From: Gremmenia infestans
Taxonomy: Eukaryota > Ascomycota > Leotiomycetes > Helotiales > Hamatocanthoscyphaceae
DNA length: 64,000 nt
Reading direction: 5' to 3'
Assembly (NCBI GenBank): GCA_032629725.1
Contig: JAFEVB010000036.1
Location: 1,635,084-1,699,083, forward strand
The notes under the pieces are model-generated. The model ran no database searches and had not been told where the DNA came from. It worked only from the letters and a program-made list of their open reading frames with translations. Both the position numbers and the translations under genes were made by a program. This document shows, one piece after another, positions 44,448 to 58,400 of the stretch; position 1 is the first letter of the stretch; each line of letters begins with the position of its first letter.

Positions 44448-45480
44448 GACCAAGAGAGATATCTAGGTAATGGGTCAGAAACCTACTTGCGACGTAGGCA
44501 CGGGCACAATTCTTGGATGCGGAATGAGGTGATGGATGGTAGTGAGGTATGGGGAAGGAAGGGGGAGATTCAAAGAGTGTTGTGCAGTAAGGTGCAGTAA
44601 GGTATAGTGCAGTGTAGAGCAAAGCAAAAAGAGGCGAAGGAAGGTAGGAGCAACCGTTAAACTATGCAGGGAAGGTAGTCAGTAATATGCGCCAGGTCAA
44701 GTCAGGGGAAGGGGAAGGGGAAGGGTAAGCAATAAGGGTGACACCATTGCATTTCAATTGAATTCAGCTCGATGTTGGGGGTTGCATTGCGTTGATTCTC
44801 CGGAGAGCCGGCTGTAATACATATAGGTACCTAGGTATATAGGTGCTACCAGAAACGGTAGAATATAGCAAAGCAGCAGTACTCACAGAATTGGAAAATT
44901 ACTAGGTAGGTTAGGTGGGTAGGTAGGTAGGTTAGGTAGGTAGGTAGGTAGGTAGGTTAGGTAGGTAGGTAGGTAGGTAGGTAGGTACTATACACAGAGT
45001 AATTAGGTGTACTAGTAGTACGAATCTTATTTGCTTCAACCAACCTCTTTCCTGCCTCTACTCCAGGTATGATGTCAGGGATTGCATTCCTTGTTCCTTG
45101 GTCATAACGAGACAGGGCTGGTGACAAGGCTGGTGACAAGGCTACCGTTTCTAGCAGAAGAAGCTGTCGATATCAATAATGGAAGTGATGAGACCACTGG
45201 CAGTGCAAAATGATGGTGTTGAAGTTTAGTCTTACGATTCCCTTTCCTTGACACATGCCTAGACCCTGACGGTATACAGTAATCAAGTATACATGCATGC
45301 ATGCCATGCTTAATCCAATGCCAATCAGGTTTTCTTATCGGATAAGTACCCGGCACGCTCTACCCCGCTCTGCCCTACCCTGCTATTATTCTAGTCTAGA
45401 ACCCTACCTACTACAAGTGGAGCCTGAGCTCAAGCAACCTTGTTTTAATACTACTACTTGGCTTCTAATAATATGCTAGT
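44448..45480. other. gene-free border with microsatellites
   Basis: About 1 kb between the last gene and the AT-rich block. It holds AGGGG-type purine runs (44,700-44,730), a long TAGG array and a direct duplication of GGCTGGTGACAA (45,114-45,139). No gene is seen. Confidence 0.45.
44904..44987. repeat. TAGG tetranucleotide microsatellite, interrupted
   Basis: About 20 units of TAGG, with a few TTAGG-like interruptions (GTTAGGTAGG). It lies about 500 bp before the abrupt composition change. It is not a canonical telomere repeat. Confidence 0.9.
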
Positions 45481-46899
45481 TTAAGTATAATATAATATTC
45501 TATAGCTATCTTATTAAATACTATTATATATATATATAATATATAATATTAGCTAGTAAAATATTTTTTAATATATAAAATTATTTTTTATATTTATTTT
45601 ATTAATTCTATAACTTTAGTAATAAATAATAGAAAGTAATCTAAAAGAACTTTTAGTCTTAAATACTATTTTGGTCTATTTTATAATCTCTAAAAAAAAC
45701 TATTATTATAGATAATTTTTTAAACTTTAAATAAGCTAAATATAATTTTATTATTAACTTTAATATCTAGCTATTATAAATATTTATAGATGCTAGATAT
45801 TATAAATTATTTAAATATTTAATTATTTAAACTACTTTTTAAAAATAAAATCTATAAAACTTAGTTTAATATAAACTAGATTTATAAAAGTAATAAATAT
45901 TATAATAAAATCTTTCTAATATTATAATTACGAATCCTTAAAAGTATAGCCTAGTATAAGGTCGAATTAAATATAATTCTAAGCTAAAGAGAAAAAAAAA
46001 GTCTAGAATATAGTTAATAGAAGCGAATATATATACGCTTAGCTAACTAGTATAATAGCTAGAAAAAGGTAGCTAGTAATTAGGTAGCTAGTTAAGTAAA
46101 AGGCTAGTGCTATACTAATATACTAATATTATATAATAGGTTATATAACTAGTTCTATAATACTACCTTTTTTCCCGCAAGACCTATCTATAGGTCTATT
46201 ATTATTACTTTTTTTTTAGAAAATTATCTTTTTATACTATCTTAAGCTAATACTCTAAGTTTTTTAGTAGTCTAAGCTTATAAAAGTATTAGTTATAGAA
46301 TTTCTAAAGAGCTATAGATGTATTTTAAAAGTCTAATAGGGAGTATTTATTTAAGTTTATATTAAATCTAGTTTATTTAACTTAGTATTTTAGTCTATTA
46401 TTAACTAAGCATATGCTTAGTACTTTCTTAACTTTCTATTTATAGTTTTTATTTACTTCTAGTAGTAGTAGCTTTTTATTCTACTATCCTAAGAGTAGGT
46501 TATCTAGGTTTTTCTAGAGCTTATTAGTATTAAAAACTAGGTAAACCTTTATTAAAGCTAGCAAGTTTAGTTAAAATATGTTATTATATTTTTCTAAAAT
46601 TATAAAAGGTTTAGTAGCTTATTTTACTAACTTTTTACTAAGTTAAAGCAACTTCTAGTATTTTATAGTAACCTAAACCTTATTACTAATACTAAAGTTA
46701 ATCTTCTACTAGTATTTATTTACTTAGATTAAGTATTAGTTTTATATATAAGCTATGTTTTTATAGGCAACTTCTTAACTATTATAGATCTGTTTAAGTA
46801 TTATCTAGGCTTTATCTTAGTTAAGCTTCCTTTATACTAATCCTAAAGGTTAGGGTAAAGTCTAGTTAAATAATATTCTTAGCTTATAACTTATTTTAA

Positions 46900-49800
46900 T
46901 AAGTATTAGTACTTGTTTTATAGCTTTATATAAAAGTGCAGCTTATATAAAATCTACTATTAGTATTACTTTATTCTAATTATCTTAGTAGTAGTTAATA
47001 AAAAGATAAAGCTATTAGTTAATATACTAGTTTACAATTTTAGTCTATTTATTTATCTATATATAATTAGTAGTAGATAGCTTTAGTTTAATCTCTAGGA
47101 TATAGCAGAATTTATCTTAGAATTAAGATATAAACTATAGTTCTTAGTTTAATATAATTAAGTTTAGCGGACTTTATATCTAGTAGATATATTATATAAA
47201 GATTTTAGTAGTTTATTTAGTATTAATTATTTTATAGCAAGGGATTAAAACTAGCCTTTTATCTAATTAATCTATAAATATAATAATTATATTAAATCTA
47301 TTCTTTATAGAAAGGAATTCTTTAAAATCTATAGTAATATATTACTAAGGTTATTATAGAATAGCTAGAGGTTAAAGTAGTCTAGGTATCTTATTCTTAA
47401 AAATATAATACTTTCTATAGTTATAGCAGTTTTATATATATTATATAATGTTTTTCCCTAGCTTATACTAGTAGTACTAAGCTTAGAGCGCTTAGATTAT
47501 CTTATTTTATCTAAGATAAGCTATTAATACTTAAAAGTAGGCTTTTTAAATAAGTGCTATATAGATAGAAGTTCTATTTTATATAGTATTAGATACTACT
47601 AGTTTTCTTTCTTAAGTTAAAAGACTTTTAGTTAGATTCTATACTAGATAGTTCTCTATGCTTGCTTTTTTATATAGATCCTATAGGCTTTTATAGCTTT
47701 AGTTTTTCTATAAGATCTAATCTACTAATAGAACTAAGTTAGCTATAATTAAAGCTAGCTGTATATTCTATATTACCTTAGAGCTAATCTAGTAAAGCTA
47801 TAGTAGAGCCTAATTATAAGCTTTTTTTATTATAGCTTTTTGTGCCTAAATATCCTTTTTTTAGCAAGTTAAGATATTAGCTTTCTTGTTTTTCTTTTCT
47901 GCTTAAAACGCAATTTTAAAATTGAATTAGAAAAGATACTTTACTTATCTAGCTTAATATATAGATAGTTGCTTAGTATTTATAAAATATTCTAAAAAAT
48001 AATAGTTAAAGTAGACTTTTACTTTATTATTTTAACTAAGCAACTTAGATTACTATACTTTAAAAGCTTATATAATAGCAAGTATTTCCTTATTATATAA
48101 TAGCAAGTATTTTCTTATTATAAATTAGATAGTTATATTCCGCTAAAGCTATAGTCTTAGATATAAATACTATAGGTTTCTAAGTATTATCCTCTAGATC
48201 TAGTTTTAAAAACACTATAGCAACTACTTTATTAAACGTATTAGTTTCTAGTATATAAAGCTTATTAAACTAGAAGTATTCTAATATAGAGGCTAAGATT
48301 AATACTTTCTTTAGGCTACTAAACACCTGCTTGTATTTATTATTAAAATTAAAAAGCAAATCTTTTTAGATAGCTAAGATAAGTGCCTATATTATATATC
48401 TATAGTTTTTTATAAATTGCTAGTAGAAGTTATAGAATTCTAGAAAAGCCTAGATTCTTTTTATAGTCTTTAGCTTTTTCTAGCTAGTAATTGCAGATAT
48501 CTTAGCAGGGTCTACTTAGATCCTATTAGTAGATATAATAAACCTAAGATACTTTATTATAATAATATAAAATTCGCTTTTATTAATATTACTTTATAAG
48601 CTAGCAGCTTGCAGACGGTCTAGAACTTGCTTAATATGCTTTTTATAGTTAGTAAGGTTCTTAAAATAGATAATAATATTATTTATATAAGCGGTATAGA
48701 ATATATTAAGTAAGTCTAATAGTATATTATTTATATACTACTAGTATATAGCAGACCTATTAGTTAGCTTAAAAGATATTACTTTATACTTATATAATCT
48801 ATATCTAGTTTAGAATATAGTAAGTTCTTTAAAGTCTAGATCTATTTAAATATAGTAGAAAGCCTAGCGGATATCTAGCTTAGTAAATATCTTAGCTTAG
48901 AATAACTATTAGAAAGTCTTTTTAATAAGTAGTAAAAGATAATAATCTTTTTATATAATACTATTTAGATACTAATAGTCTATATAAAATCGGAGGCTGC
49001 TATTAGGCTTCTTAATAAATAGGATTAGCATAGTAAAAGAAGCTTAACTAGCCTTAATAAATTCTTTATCTAAGTTATTAATAATATATTACTTAGTTAT
49101 CTTAAGTTTATAGATTAATTACTAGTAAAAAGAGTTATACCTAAAAGTTTAACTTAGTTCTACTTTAATCTTATAATCTTATTTTTTATAGGTAGAAAGT
49201 ATATTAGATATATCTTTAGAGAATATATCTAGGTAGTTATAGTACTATATAAAAAGCTTTCTCTTAGTCTATTATTCTTTTATCTTATCTTTTTTTTAAG
49301 TAAGTAAGTTACTTTATTATTTTTCTAGGATCTTATTAATCTTATAGAAGCTAGTTTAGTAAATCTTATAATTTCAACGCTTTAGGTATAGGTTTATAGT
49401 AGAGGCTCTAATATAGTAGAGGTTAATAGTTACCCTCTTAATAGAGATAGTTAGTTAGATTAAGAAATTCTACTTTAAGATCTATTTTAGTATAATAGGT
49501 TTTTAAGATTGTTTTTATTTTTGTTTCTGCTTTTAGGTTTTAATTTCTATTAGCTAGTTATAATAGTTAGCGTTTTGCTAGTATTATAGTAAAAAGGTTA
49601 TATTTTATAAAGAACTTATATAAATAGTTAAGATATAGTTCTAGGGACTACTATTAAAAGCTTTGTCTATCTATATTAGTTGCTTATTAGTATAATTAAG
49701 AAGTATGCAAAAGTAAGCTAGCTACTTCTTTTCTAGAATAAAGTTATAGCCTTTTAGATTTAAGATAAGAAAAAGGATCTATTACTAGGTCTAGCTAGTA

Positions 49801-50215
49801 ATTTATAAAGTTAGATAAATAAAATAGGTAATCTGTTATATAAATATACTATTATAACTCTATACTTTATATAGTATAAAAAAAGGTTATTAAATAGTAT
49901 TATAAAACTATTTAGTATACTTTATAAAAGTACTATTAATAAAGGCATATTTTATTACTTTAGTATTAATTAGTAAAAAGGTTTTAATTCTAAGTCTATT
50001 ATTTACTATTATATATAAAACCTTAAATATATTCCTTTCTAACTATTAACTAAGATTAAACTCTTATATATTAATCTTAAATATCTTTAGATAAAAGTTT
50101 TAATCTAAAGTTCTTTATTTTCTAAGTTCTTTAACTTTTTAATAAAGGCAATATGCTTTTTCTATAGATAGTTGCAAGCTAGGTACTTTGGTTTTTTATA
50201 TTTAAAATAAATACT
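46900..50215 (-). pseudogene. Ty3/gypsy pol relic, left copy
   Basis: In reverse orientation, with stops ignored, the order is: a former zinc knuckle (YFKYKKPKYLACNYL, 50,171-50,215), reverse transcriptase with a YINN relic of the YxDD catalytic box (48,678-48,689) and an integrase core (about 46,900-47,330). Cys codons TGY have become Tyr TAY, as RIP predicts, though one Cys of the knuckle survives here. No LTR pair was recognised. Fully non-functional. Confidence 0.82.
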
Positions 50216-51633
50216 AAGTTAGAAAAGCATCTGCTTTATAGAGTTATTATATTAAAGTTATCTATTAGTACTAGTAGTAGGCGTAATATAAATAGAGGTA
50301 ATAATAAAGCTAAGTATAGTAGTTATAATTATCTAATTAGTAAAAATTTAAGAAGCAACTAAGAAAAGAGATATATAAGTGCTATAGCTTCTAATATAGT
50401 TATATTTTCCTATAATAACCTATAGCTAGATATTAATATTAGTATAGTAGTAGGCAAAATTATTAAAAGTAGGTTTCTTTAGAAACTTAGAGAGGACCTA
50501 GGCTTAGAGATTAAAAAAGAGCTTATTATTTAGTTTATATAGAAGTTTAGCTAAGCTAATCTTAGCTTTAGAAAACAAGTAGAGGAAATTAGTATAAAAG
50601 AAATAGAAATTATTATAGTTTCTTATATATAGGTTCCTAAAGGATAGACGTGCTTTATCTTTTTAGTTAAGGTCTTTATAGATCTTATATAAGTAGGCTA
50701 GCAGTTTTTTAATAGTTTGGTATTTGCTAAAAGTATTAAATTAAAGTTGCAGAAAGGTATACTTAGTAGCGTTGCTAGAAAAACAGCTTATTATATAGTT
50801 TAACTTTAGGCTATTATTTAGGAAAAAGTCTATATTACTACGAAGCTTTTCTTAGATATAAATAATCTAATCTTTAAAGGTAAAGAAGTCTCTCTTTTAT
50901 TCTAAAAACAAAGGTAGATTAAGTAGCTTATAGAACTAAGATATTTATACTAGTACTAAGATAGCTTTAGTAGCAGCTTTTTATTAAAGTTCAACTTAGT
51001 TAATATAGTCTTAGATATTAATATTCTCTTAGTCTAATATTTTTTAGTCTGCTTATAAAGTAGTAATAACTTTTTTAAGTTATTAGATTTATTTTTATAG
51101 TTCTTTATTAGTAGAAACTATTATAATTAGCTAAGTGCAGATATTATAGTAGAGAATAATTATCTTATAGACCTAGTTATAGAAATTACCTTCTTTAAGA
51201 TTAGCTTCTAATTCTTAGACTATATATATAATATGTTTAAATCTATTAAAGCTATATATAAGCGTAATAAAGATAAAGCGTTTAAACTTAAACTTAGATC
51301 TTATTAACTTTTTTTTAGGTTTACTAAAACTAGCTATATAAAGGTTATTAGTCTTTTATTTACTAGATATTACTAAGCAGATATTATTTAGACAGGTGTT
51401 ATCTTTACCCTCTAGGTTTACTAAGCTAGTAGTACTAAGACGTAGTAGTAGTAGGATTTATTTATTAACTATATTAGTAGAATTCAAATTCTACTAAAAA
51501 CTTTTTTTAATATTATTAGAATATTTTTAGCAGCTTTAGTTACTAAAGTTATAAGTTAATTTTTTTGATATTATTAGAGCGAAAAGTTAGTAGTAAGGGC
51601 CTAAGCCTGCTCTAAGCCTGCCCTAATAATATT

Positions 51634-54600
51634 AAAAGCTTATCTTATTTATATAATATATTTTATATTTTATTTTCTATATCTATTATTTATAATATTC
51701 TCTTATTTAGCTTCTTATAATATACTTTTATATATAAGATTACTTTTAGATTTAATACTTAAGATACTAACTATATCTTCTATTTTTTATAGATAATTAA
51801 TATAGAAAGTATAATAGATAGTATAGTATTTAATAGCTTAAATTAAAACATTTTTATATAAATCTATATTATAGATAATATTAAACTTAGAATCTATAAT
51901 AGTAATTTTAGCTTAATAGTAATTATAATAATAGTTATAACTTTTATATTAAGTAAAGAATATAAATATAGATTAAATATTATCTTTTTTCTATTTATTC
52001 TTTTCTATATTAATCTATAATCCGTTCTTCCCTCTACTTTATAATCTATTCTTCCCTCTACTCCGCGATCTATTCTTTTCTCTACTTTATAATCTATTCT
52101 TCCCTCTACTCCGCAATCTATTCTTCCCTCTACTCTATGATCTATCCTTCTCTCTACTCTATAATCTATCCTTCCCTCTACTCCGCGATCTATTCTTCCC
52201 TCTACTCTATAATCTATTCTTCTCTCTACTTTATAATCTATCCTTTTCTCTACTCTACGATCTATTTTTCCCTTTACTCTCTTCTAATAATTCTTATTAA
52301 ACTTAATCGCATTTAGTATAAATTATATAAATATATTTTATAAGCTTATACTAATACTAAAAGGTAGTAAGAACTATAAAGTTTATAGATCTATTAGCTT
52401 TATTTATCCGCTTACCTTATATTTATTAATATACTAATAAAGAAAAACCTTCTCTATCTAGTTAACCTTCTATTACATCTTATAAACTAAATTCTTTATA
52501 TTCTTAATACTAGATATAACTTTCCGCGGCACTCTTATCCTTCTCTATTTATATTACTACTCCTCTATTATATAATAGTTTATAGTTTCTAACTCTATTT
52601 GCTATTTACTATATATTATTTCCTAATCTAGCCTATTATTAAGCCTATATACTATACCCTCTATACTATTTCTAGTCTTAAAATAAATAACTATTATAGG
52701 CTTATTAGATAATCCTTAAAGAATTAGTAGTTAGTATAATCTTTAGAAAAGAGAAATACTATACCTAGCTAACTAAAAAAAGCTGCGGCTTATTATTAAC
52801 TATAGAGGCTTCCTCTTTACTCTTAATCTGCATTCTTATTACCTAACTATTTAGTAACTAGTTCTATAGAATAAGTATAATTCTTACCTCTTATAGTATC
52901 TTCCGGCTATTTATCTATTACTATATAAACCTTTTACTTTTTTAATAGTAGAGAAAGAATATTTAATTTGTTTTTAAAGCTAATACCTTTACTATTATTA
53001 TTTTATTATAAGAGAGAGAATCTAAAATAACTATTCTCTAGACTAATTAGCTACATATAACTATTTCTAGGCTTACGGCTACCTATAGGTAGTCTTTAAT
53101 ATATAATATTCTAGATTGCAATATTAGTATATATCTTTCGCCTATAAGGTCTATTATATTTTTATATCTTTACTTCTCTCTTTTATAGAAGCTGCCGAGC
53201 TGCCTAATATTATATACTATTAGTTCCTAGTATAAAAGGAGAGATAAAACCCTTAAAGTATATACTATATAGTCTTTATCCTCTTCTAGATCTATAATAG
53301 TTTCTTTAAACTTATTAGCTATATTATTCCTATAATTACTATCTATTTAAGTAATATAGCTCTTTATCTTAAAGACTAATATAATATATATTTCTTCTCT
53401 CTTTTAGGCACTTTATCTTATTTATAACTTTCTTATACTATTTTATATAACTAAATTAAAATATTAGTCTTATAATAAGAGCAAATAGATAATATATAAG
53501 TAGTAGTACTATACTCTAACTAAGGACTTAAAGAACTAGCTGTCTGCTTCTTAGCTATAATAATAATAAATATAGATATAAGAATAATTAATTAAGTTAG
53601 AATAGTCTTAAACCACTTTCAAACCGTATTAACTTTATAATAAGCATATATTCCTTTTATATTATAGAACTAAATTAAAGACTTAATAATAACTAGCGCT
53701 AGGAACTTCTTATAGCTAGGCTAGTAATTATTAGTATTCTATCTAACCGGAAAGTATATTACTAGACCTTTATAGGATTAGGTAATAAGATTATATAATT
53801 AATAGCTAGGTTATACTAAAATTGCCTCTTTATATTTTTAACTTTAGATCTCCTATCTTTACTAAAGGTTAAAAGTATATTATTATAAATCTTAATTATT
53901 AGAAGCGAGCGTTTTTCTCCTATGCTATTAATTATCTAATAGGTATATTAATATTATCACTTCTATTAGTATTAAGATATATTTATATACTCTATAAGCA
54001 ACCTAAAACTTACTATTAAGAGACTAGGGCTTAAAACCTTTAAGTTTTTATTAAAATATAATATACTCCTAGTAGTTGCTAATAGAAGTACTAAGGTTTG
54101 CTATATCTACCTCCAGCTAGATATAGTCTTTTAGTCCTAGCTTGCCTGCTGCCTATATAGCTAATATAATAAAGGCTCTAAGATTATACTTACTCTCTAA
54201 GTAAAGAGTTCTTTGCGATCTAATAAGATTTTCTTGCCTATCTTTTTATTTAAGATCGCTCTATAATAAAGGACTAGCATCTACCTTATATTAAGGCTCC
54301 CTCGCATCTATTTCCCTAGCTTTACTACTTCTAATATATCTGCTATCACGTATAATACCATAGCTCCTTTTCCTACTACTCTTTTATAATAAAGTCTTAT
54401 ATATATAGCGATACGCTATAGTATTAATCGCACCTAGAGAGCTTAAATAAATCAAAGAGGTATAGTCTTCGCGTGACGGATATATAGGTAAGAAAGATAA
54501 GAAGCCTCTTAAGTTATACTAAAAGTTATATAAAGATAAGTCTTATTAGAAGCTTAAAGCGTAGGCGGTTAGCTTAAACTTATTATTTATAGAGCTTATT

Positions 54601-55388
54601 AAAATAGACCTCTTCTACTAAATGCGTTATAGTATATTATTATTAGCTCTCTAAATAATAAGCTAGATAATATATAGAGTAGTTATAGTAATATAAACTC
54701 TAGACGCGGAGCTCTCTTTAAATATATTGTTAGCTAGAGAATTATTCTAAAGTCTGCCTTATTCTTTAACTAAGATAGTATTAGCCTAGCTTTTAGCTTT
54801 CTTTCTAGATAAGGTCTATAGGATATATAAGAGTAAATATATATTTAAGAGGTAAGAGCTATAGATATACTAATCAAGGATCTTATATGCGGTAATATTT
54901 AAGGCAGAATAATACTTATAGAGTTTCTAGAAGGTATTATTTAAGACAGTCTCCTATTATCTAAGTTAATATTAGTAGCTCTATTATATTAGGTATAAGT
55001 TCTCCTCTATAGCATAATTAAGATAATATAGTACTTAAATAAAAAATATACTTTACTATAGAAATAGTTTATTAAAGAGATTAAGGCTTTATAGGAAGTA
55101 AGATAAAAATTAGAGGAGAAAGAAGATAGGATGCAACTAAAATAATAATAGTAAGTTAGGTTTAGCGCTACTACTAAGTAGTTCTAGTATGGCCTATACC
55201 TATATCTTAAGAGCTATATATAATCAGGCACTTAATTAATATTCTATTTAGTTATATTTTATACTATTAAAACTTGCTATATACTTTCTTAAAAGAGAAT
55301 ATTACTTATAGAGCAGATAAAAACGTCTAGTTAGATATATAACTTAATAGAGAATATATTTAGAAGAAGGATATAGATTTAGAATATC
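51634..55388. mobile_element. unidentified RIP-degraded inner element, left copy
   Basis: It lies between the gypsy relic and the palindrome apex. Frames show dense TAG/TAA that would be Gln before RIP, and some helical, basic, Leu/Tyr-rich stretches remain (for example IYKSKYIFKRQELQIYQSR near 54,825-54,885 with stops read as Gln). I could not assign a family. It carries the 24-bp minisatellite at its outer end. Confidence 0.55.
52016..52279. repeat. 24-bp minisatellite, 11 copies (left arm)
   Basis: The anchor CTCTACT recurs at exactly 24-bp spacing at 52032, 52056, 52080, 52104, 52128, 52152, 52176, 52200, 52224, 52248 and (as CTTTACT) 52272. The variable hexamer between units, read on the minus strand, passes through CGCGGA, TGCGGA, CATAGA, CGTAGA, TATAGA and TATAAA, all related by C-to-T or G-to-A changes. 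Confidence 0.93.
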
Positions 55389-55445
55389 TGTGTGTCTCTC
55401 TTTTTCCTCCTCCTCCGTGTTGTGTTGTGAGAGAGTCTCAGATGT
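55389..55445. other. TpG-rich apex of the palindrome
   Basis: About 60 bp rich in TGTG, CCTCCTCC and GTGTTGTG lie between the two arms. This is the only stretch in the 18-kb block with many TpG dinucleotides. The ends (ATCTGTGTGTCTCTC and the reverse complement of GAGAGAGTCTCAGAT) are still partly complementary, leaving a unique loop of about 30 bp. Confidence 0.75.
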
Positions 55446-58400
55446 CTTTATCTATTACTATCTAAGATATATCCTCTATTAAGTGCATATCTACTAGACG
55501 TCTTTATCTACTCTATAAGTAATATCCTCTTTTAAGAAAGTATATAGCAAGTTTTAATAGTATAAAATATAACTAAATAGAATATTAATTAAGTGCCTAA
55601 TTATATATAGCTCTTAAGACGCGGATATAAGCTATGCTAGAACTACTTAGTAGTAGCGCTAAACCTAACTTACTATTATTATTTTAGTCGCATTCTACTT
55701 TCTTTCTCCTTTAATTTTTATCTTACTTCCTATAAAGCCTTAATCTCTTTAATAAACTATTTCTATAGTAAAGTATGTTTTTTATTTAAGTACTATATTA
55801 TCTTAATTATACTATAGAGAAGAACTTGCGCCTAATATAATAGAGCTACTAATATTAACTTAGATAATAGAAGACTATCTTAAATAATACTTTCTAGGAA
55901 CTCTATAAGTATTATTCTATCTTAGATATTACTATATATAAGATTCTTAATTAGTATACCTATAGCCTTTACCTCTTAAGTATATATTTACTCTTATATA
56001 TTCTATAGACCTTATCTAGAAAGAAAGCTAAAGGCTAGGCTAATACCGCCCTAGTTAAAGGATAAGGCAGACTTTAGAATAATTCTCTAGCTAATAATAT
56101 ATTTAAAAAAAGCTCCGCGTTTAGAGTTTATATTACTATAACTACTTTATATATTATCTAGCTTATTATTTAAAGAGCTGATAATAACACGCTACGATGC
56201 GTTTAGTAGAAAGGGTCTATTCTAATAAGCTCTATAAATAATAAGTTTAAGCTAACCGTCTATGCTTTAAGCTTCTAATAAGACTTATCTCTATATAACT
56301 CTTAGTATAACTTAAGAGGCTTCTTATTTTCCTTGCCTATATATCTATTATATAAAGACTATACCTTTTTGATTTATTTAAGCTCTCTAGGTACGATTAA
56401 CGCTATAGCGTATTACTATATATATAAGACTCTATTATAAAAGAGTAGTAGGAAAAGAAGCCGTGGTATTATATATAATAGCGGATATATTAGAAGTAGT
56501 AAGGCTAGGGAAATAGATATAAGGGAGCCTTAATATAAGATAGATGCTAGTCCTTTATTATAGAGCGATCTTAAATAAAAAGCTAGGCGAGGAAATCTTA
56601 TTAGATTGCAAAGAACTTTTTACTTAAAGAGTAAGTATAATCTTAGAGCCTTTATTATATTAGCTGCATAGGCAGCAGGCAAGCTAGGACTAAAAGACCG
56701 TATCTAGCTAAAGGTGGATATAGTAAACCTTAGTACTTCTATTAGTAACTACTAGGAGTATATTATATTTTAATAAAAGCTTAAAGGTTTTAAGCTCTAG
56801 TCTCTTAATAGTAAGTTTTAGGTTACTTATAAAGTATATAAATATATCTTAATACTAATAGAAGTGATAATACTAATATACCTATTAGATAATTAATAGT
56901 ATAGAAGAAAAACGCTTGCTTCTAATAACTAAAGTTTATAATAATATGCTTTTAACCTTTAGTAAAGATAGGAGATCTAAAGTTAAAAATATAAAGAGGT
57001 AATTTTAGTATAACCTAGCTATTAATTATATAATCTTATTACCTAATTCTATAAAGGTCTAGTAATATACTTTCCGGTTAGATAAGATACTAATAATTAC
57101 TAGCTTAGCTATAAGAAGTTCCTAGCGCTAGTTATTATTAAGTCTTTAATTTAGTTCTATAATATAAAAGGAATATATACTTATTATAAAGTTAATACGG
57201 TTTAAAAGTGGTTTAAGACTATTCTAACTTAATTAATTATTCTTATATCTATATTTATTATTATTATAGCTAAGAAGCAGATAGCTAGTTTTTTAAGTCC
57301 TTAGTTAAAGTATAGTACTACTACCTATATATTATCTATTTGCCTTTATTATAAGACTAATATTTTAATTTAGTTATATAGAATAGTATAAGAAAGTTAT
57401 AGATAAGGTAAAGTGCCTAAAAGAGAGAAGAAATACGTACTATATTAGTTTTTAAGGTAAAGAGCTATATTACTTAAATAGATAGCGATTATAGAAATAA
57501 TATAGCTAATAAGTTTAAAGAAACTATTATAGATCTGGAAAAGAATAAAGACTATATAGTATATACTTTAAGGGTTTTATCTTTTCTCTTATACTAGAAA
57601 CTAATAGTATATAATATTAGGCAGCTTGGCAGCTTCTATAGGAGAGAGGAGTAAAGGTATAAAGATATAATAGACCTTATAGGTAAAAGATATATACTAA
57701 TATTATAATCTAGGATATTATATATTAAAGACTACCTATAGATAGCTGCAAGCCTAGAAATAGTTATATATAGCTGATTAGTCTAGAGGATAGTTATTCT
57801 AGATTCTCTCTCTTATAATAAAATAATAATAGTAAAGGTATTAGCTCTAAAAATAAATTAAATATTCTTCCTCTACTATTAAAAAAGTAAAAGGTTTATA
57901 TAGTAATAGATAAATAGCTGGAAGATACTATAAGAGGTAAGAATTGCACTTATTCTATAGAACTAGTTACTAAATAGTTAGGTGATAAGAACGTAGATTA
58001 AGAGTAAAAAGGAAGCCTCTATAGTTAATAATAAGCCGCAGCTTTTTTTAGTTAGCTAGGTATAGTATTCCTCCTTTCTAAAGATTATACTAACTACTAA
58101 TTCTTTAAGGATTATCTAATAAGCTTATAATAGTTATTTATTTTAAGACTAGAGATAGTATAGAGGGTATAGCATATAGGCTTAATAATAGGCTAGATTA
58201 GGAAATAATATATAGTAAATAGTAAATAAAGTTAGAAACTATAAACTATTATATAATAGAGAAGTAGTAATATAAATAGAAAGGGATAAAAGTGCTATGG
58301 AAAGTTATATCTAGTATTAAGAATATAAAGGATTTAGTTTATAAAGCGTAATAGAAGATTAACTAGATAGAGGAGGTTTTTCTTTATTAGTATATTAATA

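Larger units (their letters stand above)
46660..55388. repeat. left arm of a giant inverted repeat
   Basis: The sequence is the diverged reverse complement of 55,446-64,000. Anchor pairs found by reading: 55,271-55,290 with 55,534-55,553; 51,595-51,633 with 59,071-59,109; 48,678-48,689 with 62,000-62,011; and about 46,660 with 64,000. Mirror sums run 110,824, 110,704, 110,689 and 110,660, so the arms are colinear with few indels. The real left end may extend to 45,480. Confidence 0.88.

Noticed and set aside
44904..44987. TAGG array as a relic telomere at the edge of the AT-rich block
   Set aside because: The main unit is the four-base TAGG with only a few TTAGG variants, and similar short TAGG runs occur elsewhere in the window (18,930 and 13,044).
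52016..52279. 24-bp repeats as a CRISPR array
   Set aside because: Units are contiguous without unique spacers, and the genome is eukaryotic.
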